From Buddleja alternifolia (Eukaryota > Streptophyta > Magnoliopsida > Lamiales > Scrophulariaceae): a stretch of 64,000 nucleotides of DNA. Every line of letters starts with the position of its first letter. The first letter of the stretch is position 1. Under the pieces are notes generated by a model, which worked only from the letters and a program-made list of their open reading frames with translations, did not search any database and was not told the origin of the DNA. This document shows, one piece after another, positions 10,359 through 23,135 of the stretch. The stretch lies in the NCBI GenBank assembly GCA_019426215.1, contig CM033399.1:19211009-19275008 (forward strand). The letters run 5' to 3'. Made by a program: the position numbers and the translations under genes.

Positions 10359-13300
10359 TGACACTCGTAAAATTTCTCCTGGGAAGGAATAACCACATTG
10401 ATCAATTGATCTGAATATTACATTTAGTGTGTGTTTGGAGTAACATTAATATGACCATCAGATTTTTATTTAAAGGAGAATCAAGTAAAAGCAACAAAAA
10501 CACATAATTACAATGCTTCAGTAAGTATTTTTCCACATTCAACAAAATAATTCATGAAGAGTAACAGAATATCAGTGTCAAGTATAGTACAATGTAATAA
10601 CTAGTAAGCGCAATATTGAGCAATAGGATGAGTTCTCGGAACATTTATGTTATATGAATTGCAAAATCAAAAAAAAAAAAAAAAACACGAAAGGAGCCCA
10701 TAAAGATTATTCATATAGGTCATTGTTTATGTTTTCAGCTTTTGTTTACGCAAAATAGCAGCAAGCTCCTAAGGCTTATAAAAGGTGAGGGAAAGAAACT
10801 TATTATCACCCCAGATCTTTACCCAAATATTGAAGTCTTGACAGTAACTCCAAATCTATATCTCAAAGATAAGCATGAATAAGGGATTCTGTCAAGCATT
10901 CTAAAGACCAAACTGTCTTGTCATCAATTCATAAGCGAAGTGATTAAGTTTTATTGAAATTCTGTAAGCAACTCTTTTCCAAAACAGAAGAGTTCCAGAT
11001 ATCATACATTTCATTTCAAGCCCCACCCCTGAGACATATCCTTAAATTTTCATTCTTTTCAATGAATTGCAGCAATTATTTTTCTTTCTTCATTCACAAT
11101 TCTCATTGCTAGATGACAACTATAGCTGGTATTCTAATTCATTTGCTAATTTACTTGTTTAGATGAACAGATTTAATAGTTGGCTGCTCAAACTTATTCA
11201 ATATAATGATTATAACATTTCGAAATAATGAGATAGCTAGGTATAAAAGATGACCAAAGTAACACTTCAGAAGATATAAAGGAGAGAGTTCTACTTCTTC
11301 GAATTAAATCTTCAACAAGGAATTTCTTTTTTTCTGACCCTGGCTGAACTGGGAGCTAAGTTTGTAGCTGTCAGAATCGAATCTCTGAGAATATATAAAT
11401 CATCCATAGAGGATTGCTTTCCGAGGAAAACCTAATTTCCTGAGAAACTGAAGGACTTGGCCTTTTGATGGCTGTCCATTTTTTTCATATGACTAAAAAG
11501 TTAGTTGAGGGCCAGAGGCATTCCTCGTGAAAACTTGTTCAGTCAGCATCAGCACCTAAAAAGCCCTCAAAATTTACAGCCTCGAGCAGCGACTGGCATA
11601 AAATTTATATCCAACTCTTTCCAGAAGATACAAAAACTTGAAGGATATATATACAAGTCTTCCCCTAGATTTGGTCTAAATACAGGTAAGAACTCGACTT
11701 CAAAAATTACATCCATGTCATTATGTTTGGTGTCGTCTTACTCTTCATAAAGCCCGCTCTGAGTCACCGTAAACTGAACAAGTCTATGTTAGCCAGATAT
11801 TTTATAACCCGAATCCTCGACATAAATGCTCAGTAAAATTGGTAAGTTTCAAACTCCCTGAGGTCAAATTTACAAAACCTCCCCAAGAGTTCTGCCCAAA
11901 CATACACAGATCCTCTCAGGATTTGTCAAATACAACTTCCCCTTAAAACTTCAATATTTATAAGTTATCATGAAATTCAGAAATTAAAAAATAAGTAAAA
12001 AGGAAAAGTTATTTGATTAAGATTATTAACATTTGATAAAATCATTCACATATCTCTTGTATTTCATTTCTCTAACACTTTATCTTGTGTTTTTTTAAAA
12101 TATATTCGAGTTTTGGTTTACAATAAATCAAAATAAAAAAACTTAATAGATATATATCCCCAAAAGAATAATAGCAAATATTCTACAGATTCATATATTT
12201 AGATTAAATTAAATTCCACTTCAAACCTCCTCAAGCCAATAAATTGCCGACCTTGCCCGTGGCCATGGATTGTCTTTTTCCTGGAATCGCACATCACCTT
12301 AGAAATCTAGTCCCATGTGTTACATTTAGCAATCATGACTTTCCTACAAAATCTACTACCACCAAGTCGATTTAAGAATTACATAACTGCATGAATGAAC
12401 ATAATAATATTCTTCCCACAGTCAGCATGAACAACCAATCTACTGCCCATGTCCAAAAACCCTAAACCCTAATCATATTATGACAAAGTTCAAGTAATTA
12501 TAATTTGGCAAACCACATGGGAGGTAACTTTATTTAGGAGAAGTTTCAGGGGATGTTGGTGTATGGGTCATTCCATGAACAATGTTAGGGTTTTCTAACA
12601 GTACTTAGAGTCAAAGAGGTGGATGTGATTCTGGAGACCGAATGGGACCGATCTATATTTAGACTCAATTTCTAGTCTCTACAGAGGTTTGTGTGATTAT
12701 CCCATAACTAAATTTTTCTCAGCAATTATCGTCAGCAATATCAGCAAAAGCCAAGACAGTAACTTACTCTAAAGCACAAACAACCCAAAGTATCCTTTCA
12801 GAACCACTTAAGCATCTAGACTAGAGACACAAAATAAGGAAAAGATAAATGCAGGAGAGTGGAAAGAGAAGAACTTAAATTGCAAGAGGAAAGGAATACC
12901 GTTGAAAGGGGGAGATGGAAGAGTGAGTCAGAGAGAGAAAGACAGCACTAGGAGTCAACTTCTAACCATTCTTTGAAAGTTCCATTACTAATGAGCAAGA
13001 TAAAATCAAAAGGACACAAGCTGAAAGACCAACTGTTAGCCTAAGAGGTGAAATTCAATAAGTGAACTGAATAATTCAAGAAGAAAATAGTTGAAGCAAA
13101 AAGCAAAACAAAAAAAGGTAGCAAGTCATTCTCAAAAAATATAAGGCACATAACGATACAGCATTGATCAGAAAAAACAAACACTATTTCACAAGAACAT
13201 AGAGTTTCATCAGGAAAAATTATTTCATAGAGTATATAAACTAAATCAGGAAGCAGTATCTTCCTATATATTCTCTTCTGAAGCATACATAGCACACAAG

Positions 13301-13858
13301 CCAGCAGCTTAAGATAAGATGGACCTGAAATCCCAGCCCCTCAACTTAATAAAAGTAAATTAGCTGAAACGATTACGAGGCTGTGATATTATTTAAAATT
13401 TACTACCAACAACGAATGTGAATCTCATAGTTGATGGAAATATTTAAATCAATGCGCAAAGGCTTACGACATTGGGGAATGAGAAGAAGATAATAGAGTA
13501 AGGCATTATTGGAGAAGACCAAAATACTAGGACATGCAAATCCTTTACAAAAATAGGAGCTAAATATGAATAATTTCTTGATTCATGCAACTGCAGTACT
13601 TGAACTTTTCTCATTCTAAAAGGGTGTCAATGGACACTCAAAGAACTAATTATCGTGAACTTTGGTGCACATGGAATGACATGGTTTTTAATTCTCATGT
13701 GTTGGCTGCATTAAAAGCATAAAACTTTTGCTTCCATACTTCTAAATTAAAGGCTATTTTTCTACAACACAGTGAGAGGGTGAAGAATGGTGCAGATAGT
13801 GAAAACGATAGAAAGGAAATACAGAGGAGGTATAAAAGCTCTAGTGAATTTATTTTTG
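10359..13858. other. NRPD1: NRPD1 upstream region, no further genes seen
   Basis: No coding region is supported. A splice acceptor TTCCTTCCCAG sits at 10389-10379, twenty-one bases before the ATG, so a 5'-UTR exon probably lies further upstream. One candidate is the CT-rich minus-strand stretch around 12960-12900, which ends in CAACG before GTATTCC. A second is at 18920-19060. A poly-A run lies near 10670. Which first exon is used is undecided. Confidence 0.35.
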
Positions 13859-14618
13859 GGGATAATTGCATATCATACCCCTGTGAAATATGAAACCTGC
13901 ACACATCCCCTCTGTGTTAAAAAAATAGCTTGAAATAACCCTATGTTATTTTTAATTTGCAAAAGTCCCCGGGGTTTCATGCAGGATTTTGAAAATCATA
14001 GGCCTTGTTTGTTTATGTTTTCAAATTCCATTTTCAATATCCTGGATCACAAAATTCTAAAAATTCACAACACAAACCATTCTCATCTAAATTCTATTTC
14101 TTTCAACTTTAACTTTTTCAATCCCCCATATAACTACCTATCACTCACTATATCAATCATTTCACACATTTATCAATCAACATCATTTCCTCCAATCATT
14201 ACTTTTTTATTCAATCTTCCACATTTTACTATATATTAATAATAAATTTCAAATTTCAAAATATATTAATAATAAATTAACTTTATATATCTATCTTATT
14301 CTATTATTTATTTATTCACATAATCATTACAGAAATAACTAACTCAATTGTTTAACTCATCATCATACATCAACCAATTATTATTGATTTGACACATTTT
14401 ACAAATCTCAACCATTTTTAAAAACATAAACAAACACAACACACATCACATCAATTCTCACACGAATCCATGTAGTACGCATTTCCCGAGAAATTTTCAG
14501 GATTTTATCTCAAAAACATAAACAAACAAAGCGATAGTCATTTCAGGCTATTTTTTTAACACAGGGGGGATGTGTGCAGGTTTCATATTTCACAGGGGTA
14601 TGATATGCAATTATCCCA
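13859..14618. mobile_element. Mutator-like MITE with long inverted repeats
   Basis: Ends are inverted repeats of roughly 80 bp: GGGATAATTGCATATC at the left, mirrored by GATATGCAATTATCCC at the right. They include CCCCTGTGAAATATGAAACC and its complement. Flanks share TATTTTTG (13851-13858 and 14619-14626), an 8-9 bp duplication. Long TIRs and this duplication length suit a Mutator-like MITE. It has no gene and contains a second MITE. Confidence 0.8.
14001..14533. mobile_element. MITE nested inside the Mutator-like MITE
   Basis: Starts GGCCTTGTTTGTTTATG and ends with the near-complement CATAAACAAACAAAGCG. The AT-rich interior has no coding capacity. ATA flanks both ends (13998-14000 and 14534-14536), which could be a 3-bp duplication as in PIF/Harbinger elements. 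Superfamily assignment is tentative. Confidence 0.7.
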
Positions 14619-14801
14619 TATTTTTGAATGAAAGTTCATATTTCGTTTTCCTATTACCAGCCTATTATTTTTTAAATATACTATGATTATACTTTTGTGA
14701 TAGGCTGCTATAAGAGGTTAAGTATGCTTTAGTTAGGATTAAGCACTATTTTGCTTGTCCTTAATGATGTAAGCTATAATTTCCTAGGAGTATGTTATGA
14801 T

Positions 14802-14844
14802 ATCCCACATCGGTTCCACATGAAAGTGTGGAAGGGTATATAAG
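14802..14844 (+). promoter_or_regulatory. USE plus TATA, snRNA-promoter-like block
   Basis: ATCCCACATCG (14802-14812) matches the plant snRNA upstream sequence element RTCCCACATCG, and TATATAA follows at 14838-14844. The 25-bp gap is the spacing known for Pol III-type (U6) plant snRNA promoters; Pol II types are about 10 bp longer. Downstream sequence does not resemble U6 or another snRNA. The TTTTGGGTTAAGTTAGGC segment after it is like that of short LTR (TRIM-type) elements that carry this block, so a TE relic is the likeliest host. Confidence 0.5.
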
Positions 14845-17800
14845 TGAGGAGTCAACCCTTTATCTTTGACCATGGTTTTGGGTTAAGTTAGGCTCCCTAT
14901 CTTATATGCCTAACAGAGTATAGTCCAGAAAGAATTACCAGATGGGGTCTGTACCGTCCATTGTAATCTTCCTTTATTTTCTTAAGAGTTCAGAATTATT
15001 AAAGCATGTTTGCCTCAATACAAGGAATTCCTCACTAACTTAATTATTCCTAATGCTCACTCAATATGCATCACATTTAGTGTTCACACAATTTGTACAG
15101 GAACAACCATCAGTACTAGATTTACAAAATTTTCAGCTCATAAACTAAATTCTTTCTGGTTTCTCTTATTCATCAAACTCGGCCGGAATTCGATAATACT
15201 ACCTATAACACATTGGTTTCCACAATGGAACCATAAATATATTCCAAAAGTTTGTCCCAAACAGGATTCTAATTTATCCTACATAATGCAACTTGCCAAA
15301 GTTCATAAAGTGAACATGGAGATTATAGAGGCTGTTAAGTTCAAATTAATGGGTTCTTTCCTGGAGATGGAAAAAGGGTGGTTCATGCATTATAGTTTGA
15401 GAAGAAATGGAGAGGTCGAGACATAAGTACAGAAGTGTTTAGAGTAGGGCTTATGAATTACACCTTAAAACTCCAATTCGCAAAAGACTTATGTGGAAAG
15501 GGTATAATCTGACAGACAAACTCTACACCGAAGTTGACGTCGGAAATTTCTAATTTTTCAAGAAATGCTATGCTACAGCAAGAAAGGAGATTCGAAAGGT
15601 AAAAAATATAGCAACATAAAAACTTTAGTCATGTTTAGGAAAACTGCAAAAAAGTGATTCTGATTTCTGGGTTTTTTGTTGAACTTAAGTTGTTTTTTGT
15701 TGAACTTAAGTTGTTTTTTGTTGTTTGGTTTCACTGATTATGCTTCTGCTTTTTTAGATAAAAGCTAAAAATAAAAGCATGTATATGACAAATTCTACCA
15801 ACTTCTTCTATATCTTCGGCGTTTTAGTAAGTTTTGCAAACAAACCCAACTTTAACTTTCCAACCACTTTTACAACTTTTTCTAATATTCAGCACTTCAT
15901 TGAAAGCACAAGTTTTTGCAAACAGACTTTTTATCCAAGTCCCAAGAAATGAAGAATTCTCAAGAGAAAATAATCAAAAGTAGCCACATGAGACAAGAAT
16001 GAGGGATTTTAGAAACAAAACATTGATGTAGGTAAAGTTCAACAAGAAATATCTTATAGCCAGAGAAACCACCAGCGAAGACACTCCTTTCATCTACCAA
16101 ATATTCATACCTTCAATTCTTGTTTGTGTTGAAAAGTCGTTCTCGTGATATTTTATATCTTGAGATGAATTCGTTCCTAAAGTTCTAAATATATTTGCCT
16201 TTGTCAAGCAATCATTAGGCTCCGTCAAGATTGATTACCACCAGCGCTTATAGGAATGTATTTGTGACTCATTCGCCTATAACATATTAACCAATTTTAA
16301 AAGGTAAGCATACTTTGCAACTCATTCGCCTATGACATATTAACCAACTTTAAAAGGTAAAATAGCTTTAATGAAAAAAGGGCATCCGAGCATCACTGAA
16401 CAAAAAGTCAACGAAGCTCTTCTCCAATCATTGCTCTACTTCCACTCTCTCTACTAAAAAGTCACTCCATTATCCATGAGAGCTGTAACCTATCTGAGCA
16501 GAGTCTTTTACAATTTTAGGCTTCCTTACAGGCAGAAATGTTCATAAAGCAAGTAGAATACCAACAATCTCTTGTATTGAATTTGTCTTGAAATGGGATA
16601 AACATACAAAAGAACAGGGATAGATTTTTCTGCTATATGAATATATATATATATATATATATATAATGAATGGAGATGGGCCAGAAAATACAAAAGAACA
16701 CGAATAGATATCTGGTCTACATGAGTATACATCAAATGGGTGGATAGGGGCCAGAAAATATATTTATATAGGAAAATAGCGAAGCTTGTGTTATGGAATA
16801 TGATTGACGGCATTTAAAATTGAGCAACTAAGAATATTATTACTATATGGATTTTCCATATTCAGATATATACAGAACCAATTTGACATATTTAATTTTC
16901 AAACTAACATTTTGCTTTTAATAGGAGATATTGTTTAACCAAAATTGAAAATGGATGCTGTGTCAATGAATATTAAGACTATAGCTCTCCAATTTAATAA
17001 TTTCTCAAACTTTTCTCCACTTCACATCAATAAATGAAAAGACGAGTGGAGTAGTAATAGTGCATAAACCGTTCCTATTCCCATTCTCATTAGTTACAAG
17101 CTCTTCTTCACAATACTATATGAGTTATTCACACCTTGACTAACAAAAGCATGGCAAGCTCTACCAAGTTGTACACACAGGTCTATGAAGTAGAATGTAT
17201 CCCATTCAACTTCTAACTTCTGGATGAATCTAATAATTATTCTGATACAACTTGAAATTTAATGAAAAATATAAAGTTTCTAGAAAATATTTTCTTCGAT
17301 ATTGGTTTCTATGGTATATAATAAATACACCACAAAGATTGGTTGTTGATTAATAATTAAGAAACCATTTACCCAAACAGATCGGTATCCTCCCATAATG
17401 GCAGATTACCATCCACGGTAATTCGTAAATATGGATAGGCTGTGTACTCACCAACACTTTTGTTTGATCTTCTACTTTGTAAATTGCTATGCTAACTAAC
17501 AGGGGAAGGGGCTGAAACCCAAGGATGTGCAGACTTCATAAGAAATTTGCTGTGAAAATGGTTTTCGAGATTAGGAGCAGAGTCTTTACAGAGATGGGAA
17601 GGCAATGTGCAAAATAGAATTAACATTCCTAATGGGTTGGTCGAGGGGAATTAGAATTTCTAAACGTGAATGTTCCAATTTTGTGGGGTCATTTTAGGAA
17701 ATTATCAGCGGATAGGCCTCTCATTCACATGGCCAAACAAATGGAATAAGAGGGTGGTCTGGGTTACAAGCTCCTTTAGATATTTAAGATGTTTGAGAGC

Positions 17801-18914
17801 TTATAAGATGTCGCAAAGTATATGGTAAAAAATTTGGACTAAGATCTTATAAGCTCTTTCTTAAACTTCAACGATATTTAAGCTTACCACAAAACACACC
17901 TTATACGATGTTTTAAACAAAATTGAGTTTAAACTCTCTCTTAGTCATATGCTGCAAGTCTGCAAGTATCCAGTTTCATCAGTCATTGATACTCCTACTC
18001 CCAGAACCACTCAAGCCCCCCAACTCCCACCCAAAAAAAAAAAAAGAACAATCAATAAATAAAGAGCTTCCTAAAGGATGGCGTTGCACCATTATATTCG
18101 TTCATAAAACTGAATTTTTCCAAATTTCGAGATTGCAAACATATTATTCTAAAATTAACTTGCAAGCTCCAATGAACTTCAACAGATCATTTAATAGGAC
18201 TCTTATCTGGTTATTAATAAATTGTTTGTTCGTCGTCTCGTCTATAAACAAATTAGGAAATAACCTATTGAAGATGAAAAGCTTATTTTTGTTCAATCAA
18301 TTACAGGGGCCAAATATTCCTGATAAATCGATAAATAGATAGCAACGGATGCTGATAAAAAACCCAAAATAATTCCTAAAAAGTTGATTGCTCAGCGTAG
18401 TCGAATCCACTACACTTTTATTTGGTAAATACCGTAGTCGAATCCACTACAGTATTGCACTAATATTTGTTAGAACCATAGATAACTAATAGAATTTGGA
18501 GGAGTAGTTGGGCACATCATGCCACATTGCAAAAATCGCATAGAATCTCAATTGCATGCATAAACCAGCACATAAAAATTAGGATTCTACTCCATCTCCA
18601 TCAAAACTGACCATTAATGGGGACAAAACATGCACATTACCTTCAGGCACACACGATAAATAGCTACAAATGACAATCCGAGTCAAATAAAGCGTCAAAA
18701 GGATTGTCAATCAAAAGATTACCTGATGATCATATAACACTTACACCCGCATCAACAATCAAGCACAATTTACCTCAAAAATTAAACAACAAAAAAGAAT
18801 AAAGCAAAAATCCTTCTCGAAACTCCATATCAACAAAAGACAATCCAAAACAAAACACACACACACACACACACATATATATAAATAAATATAAACGATT
18901 CTTACACTCTCACC

Positions 18915-19060
18915 TTTCCTGAAATCACCACATGCGTTACTTCCTCTTCCTCTCCCCCACCCCCTCTCTATATAAATTCAACTTCTTCGTAGGGGGGAGA
19001 GAGAGAGATAGAGAGAGGAGAGAGAAAGAGAGCGAGAGTTGATGTGTGTGGGTTGGTGTG
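18915..19060 (-). promoter_or_regulatory. Candidate CT-rich first exon / promoter of NRPD1
   Basis: On the minus strand a long CT-rich run is followed by TTTATATAGAG and then GATTTCAGGAAAG before GTGAGAGTG, a good donor. CT-rich leaders ending in a donor are typical of plant 5'-UTR exons. It could be the first NRPD1 exon, with a long 5'-UTR intron, or belong to an unseen transcript. Weak evidence. Confidence 0.25.
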
Positions 19061-19166
19061 AATGGGGGGGAGATTGTTGTAGGAGTAATGGAGAGCAACA
19101 GCAGGTTTATTGCTACTGTACTGCAGAAACAAGTGTGTGAGAAGAGAGAATTAATGGGGTTTAAGG

Positions 19167-19199
<33 letters not shown>

Positions 19200-21896
19200 A
19201 TATATATATGATACTCCATATAAATATAAATAAAAATAAATAGATGGAAGACAAAACCGTAAATAATCGCAAAAAACTAGGGCGGGACTCGATAACCGAG
19301 GGACATTGGGGTCCTTGCAACCTAACCGTCAAAAGAGCCAACTTGGCAATGCAGAGGCTAGACAAGAATCATTTTTGTTAGTTGATTAACCTTCCTCTTG
19401 CCTTTAATTACAATACTGCCCCTTTTTCCACTTTCTTACCCCTCCAATTCAAAGTGCCCTTTTTCCCAAAAGTTGCCCTTTTTCCTCATTCTCGCTTAAA
19501 GTGGCCAAAATCGGTCAGTCAAGGGGCTGAGGATATTAGTTTATAGTTTTTTACTTCTTTGTCTTGATTCAATATTTGGTCTTTGGAGTTTCTTTTTCTT
19601 TTCTTTTTTGTTTTTCCTTTTTTTTTTTTTTTAATAAAGCCATTTTTGCCCCTACCCCGCATTGAAAGTCCTGTTCATTCTGCTCTACGAAACAATAAGG
19701 TTCAACACCTGTCAATAAGTAATGATTTCAAATTTTCGAACTCTCAATATCGATGAAAATCCATCTCGAAGGCCGGCTTTTATACCACAGAACGATAATT
19801 TGCTGGTATACTAGCCGCAAATCTTGAATGAATATTGAAATAAATTAAATGTCTTAGTATTTTATTTAAAAATTTAGCAGTTGAAGATTAACGATAATCC
19901 TATGGTTCTTTAGATAAGGACAATTTAAAAAGTAAATTACTATATTTGAGAAAATGAGTTATTTTCATGCCCTGAGAAAACGATATGTAAAGAGCCTGAG
20001 ATTTTCAATGAAAAATCTTGTCCACTTAAATTTTCAAAAGTTAGCATATTGTAAAATCTGCAATCAATAATCTTTCATATTTTGAAGGGAAGTTTCACGT
20101 AATTGGGTTCTATTTGTAGACGAAGAAATAGAATGCAGTATTAATGAAAAGCAATTAATGGTGACACAAGCAAATCCTATTTGCCAGATCTTTTTCACTT
20201 TTACAAATCTGGTAATACAAAAGAAATATCAATTGTCATAACTCACAAGTGTCCAAATAAAGGTTGGAAATATAATGGAGGAATAAAAGTTCTATATGTA
20301 TGTATGTATCATAGCTGTAAGATTCGACTAGCTCAAAAGGCACTGGTCCTAAAAATGAACTATGAAATGTAACACTGTATGAGATATAAAATTGTGCAAA
20401 TACAAAAACATCTCAATTAATTTATTATCTCCAATTCTTTTGTTTATTTTCACATGAAATAATTTGAAGAAATGTAACTAGATGAAATAATTTAATTGAT
20501 ATGTATAGTTACCTAAGTCCAAAAAAAATTATATTTCCATTGTTAAACAATCAAACTTGCCAATTTATCTAAACGCAAACATGTATATGTTGATAATCCT
20601 TCGCGTTCTAATTTGGAAGTTTCCTCTTGGCTCGATCACACCCAAGTGTATTTCACAAGGAGAGTGTATTGTACTTGACATATGATTAATCATCCATTTC
20701 GTGAAATATATTAAGGTGTGGTCAGACCGAGATCGAGATAGAATTTCTCGTTCTAACTATAATACCAAGTATCTTATGACAACTTGGTACTATTTTTTCA
20801 TGTGAACAAATAAAATTATCTTTTCTTCTATTGAGATTTGGGTAATATATCGCTTTTGTTTTTTGTTTTTTTTAAATTACTTTTAAAATTTAAATATGAC
20901 TACATAGTGTCCCTTTTTTTTATTATAAGAATATAACACTTTCTTTGTCATAATATTTTAAGAAAATAACACGAATACTTTGATTTCATATTATATGAAA
21001 AGGTGAGACCGTGGCATTTTTCAATGTCAAACATCAAGAAATAATTGAATGCAACTCACAATCAAGTTCACCTAAATGCAACATCAAGCTTATGCTTTTA
21101 AGAACAACTCCCAAAACATGATAAAGATATATAAGCTGTGTTTGGTCACATTGTTTTAGGCGAATTTTTATTTTTTGAATTATCAGAGAATGAAAATGTA
21201 CACTCAAACTCATTTACTCCAAAAATACTTATCTATGCACATTTTCTTCTACACATTTTTTGATACAAACATTCATCACACACTTTTTTTAATCATATCA
21301 CACTATCTCTTATCATTAATTACTTTATACTCAGTATCAAATTATTGTCTCTCTTATTTTACATCTAACTCAATTATTTCCTACAACAATTCTCAATAGA
21401 ATATTGTTTTATAGCACATCACTATTACTTCCAAACATTTATTTAAAATACAACCAAATATACTATAAAATTCAACATTCTCACATAGATATCTATAATC
21501 TTCAATATAAAAATCTAAAAACAATCTTGAGCCATAGCTTTTGGTGCGAGTAGAGATTGTACAAGTTGGATTAATTAGGTAATGATGCATCAGGTGCTAT
21601 TTAAATTATAAAAACACAGGAACAAAAATAGTATTTTATCGGTTTAATAACCTTAAATCTTGTCTAGTACGTTACATTTTCAAAGTGTTCTCATTTTGTT
21701 TTGATGCCAAATGAATGAGAATCTATCCCCTAACTTTTGGGTATTCATGAATATTTGATTAGGTAACAATTAGGATCAAATACGAAAGAAAAGAGTTGAT
21801 TCAAGATAGATGTCCAAGTAACTTACGTTTATCTCGGGGTGAACAGAAGCAGAAAATCTATCCCTTGACCAATTTGCTCGGGTTGAGCTCGACGAG

Positions 21897-22987
21897 TGTT
21901 AGGTTTAATAATTTATATATTTTCATCATGTTTTACCTCATATTTATCTCTATATTATGCTTTGTAGTTAATCTTTTTCGTTATTTTTAGCTTAATTTAT
22001 GTATTTTGATTTCTAAGTCGATTCAATGCTTTTGTAGGCATAAAAGCAATTGTTTTGATGAGTTGAAGGAGTGTTTCTTATGAGAATAATGAAGGCTAAC
22101 CAAGAGGATGTGAAGAAATGCAATAGAAGGGCTACACGAGAAAGTTTCGTTGAAGAAAAATTAATAGAAAAATTTCTGCACAGTTGTACAGCTGCGGATT
22201 TTTATATTTTTATGGCCCTATTTTATGACTTGAATGAGCCTATTTTTGTATCTAAGACTCCTTTTATGTTAAGAAATCATTATAAAACATTTTTTAGAGG
22301 TTAGATAGAGCGGAGAGTCGTGTTCTTGAGTTAGAAGATTTAGAAAGAAAATAAGACTTGAAGAAAGAAGATTTCTAGGATTTTGAAACTTTCATCTTCT
22401 CAAGTCGTATTAATGAGTGTTTAATGTTTGTAATTGCTTGATCACCAATTACACAATTTAAGATGAATTAAGAAGTAATGGGAGGTGAATTAATTTATCG
22501 GTTCAGATTTAATAGACATGTGTAAATTGCTTAATAGGTATATTCGAAATTTTGCATGAGACTAGTTAAACAATATTCATAGAACTTAATGGATTCATCT
22601 AAATTAGTTGTTGATCATCAGAGTGATGAGACTTAGTTTAGATGGGTACTCATGGAAATCTCGGGAGAGTATTCATGTAATTAAGGAAATTGAGTCTTTA
22701 ATTTAAGCAAGAATGATAATCCATTAAAAGTCAATAATTCATAGAAATACCTTGATGAAATCTTAATCCCTAGGCCTTTTCGTTAATTGATTTATCATTT
22801 TAATTATCTCTGTTTTAATTAATTTAATTATCTCTGCTTTTATTAGTTTAAAAATCTCATCTCTTATAATCGATAGTTTAAATATTAGGATAAACTCCGT
22901 TTGGTACTTGATAAACTTCCCTGTAGAGATGATCTTACTTTTCACTATATTATTTGTTCGATTCCGTGTTGTTACGGACAGTTAACA
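21897..22987 (+). repeat. 5' LTR of the Athila-like element (short form)
   Basis: 1091 bp, starts TGTTAGGTTTAATAATT. It lacks about 160 bp that the 3' LTR has after TCTTCTCAAGT (position about 22406), and it lacks the 3' LTR's internal duplication. Confidence 0.9.
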
Positions 22988-23135
22988 AATTGGCGTTGTT
23001 GCCGGTGAAGACAACAAATAGTCAATATTAATAACAAGTTGATTCTTATTAGTTTAAACATTTTTCTTTATTTATTTCTTTTTGTTTTGGATTTTTATTT
23101 GTTTGAACTTTGATACTTGAGATTCTTGTTTCAGA

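Larger units (their letters stand above)
14627..21833. other. Long gene-poor stretch with small repeats
   Basis: No supported gene. Contents seen: a 21-bp unit (TTTTTTGTTGAACTTAAGTTG) twice near 15672-15713; a degenerate repeat of about 42 bp containing CATTCGCCTA near 16266 and 16319; AT microsatellites near 16639-16664 and 19170-19194; a CA run near 18858-18875; a poly-T near 19620; and an AT-rich MITE-like block near 21130-21545 without clear ends. Open frames here are low-complexity and unsupported. Confidence 0.5.

Noticed and set aside
13943..14239. 98-codon plus-strand open frame
   Set aside because: Lies across the boundary of two nested MITEs, AT-rich low-complexity sequence, no coding signs.
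14802..14990. U6 or other snRNA gene
   Set aside because: Promoter-like block is present but downstream sequence does not match any snRNA I recognise and resembles a TE leader.
18937..19365. 142-codon minus-strand open frame
   Set aside because: Made of microsatellite and CT-rich sequence (long IY and SL runs); more likely a UTR or promoter.
21130..21545. AT-rich MITE resembling the GGCCTTGTTTG type
   Set aside because: GTGTTTGG-like left side is present but no convincing complementary right end or duplication.
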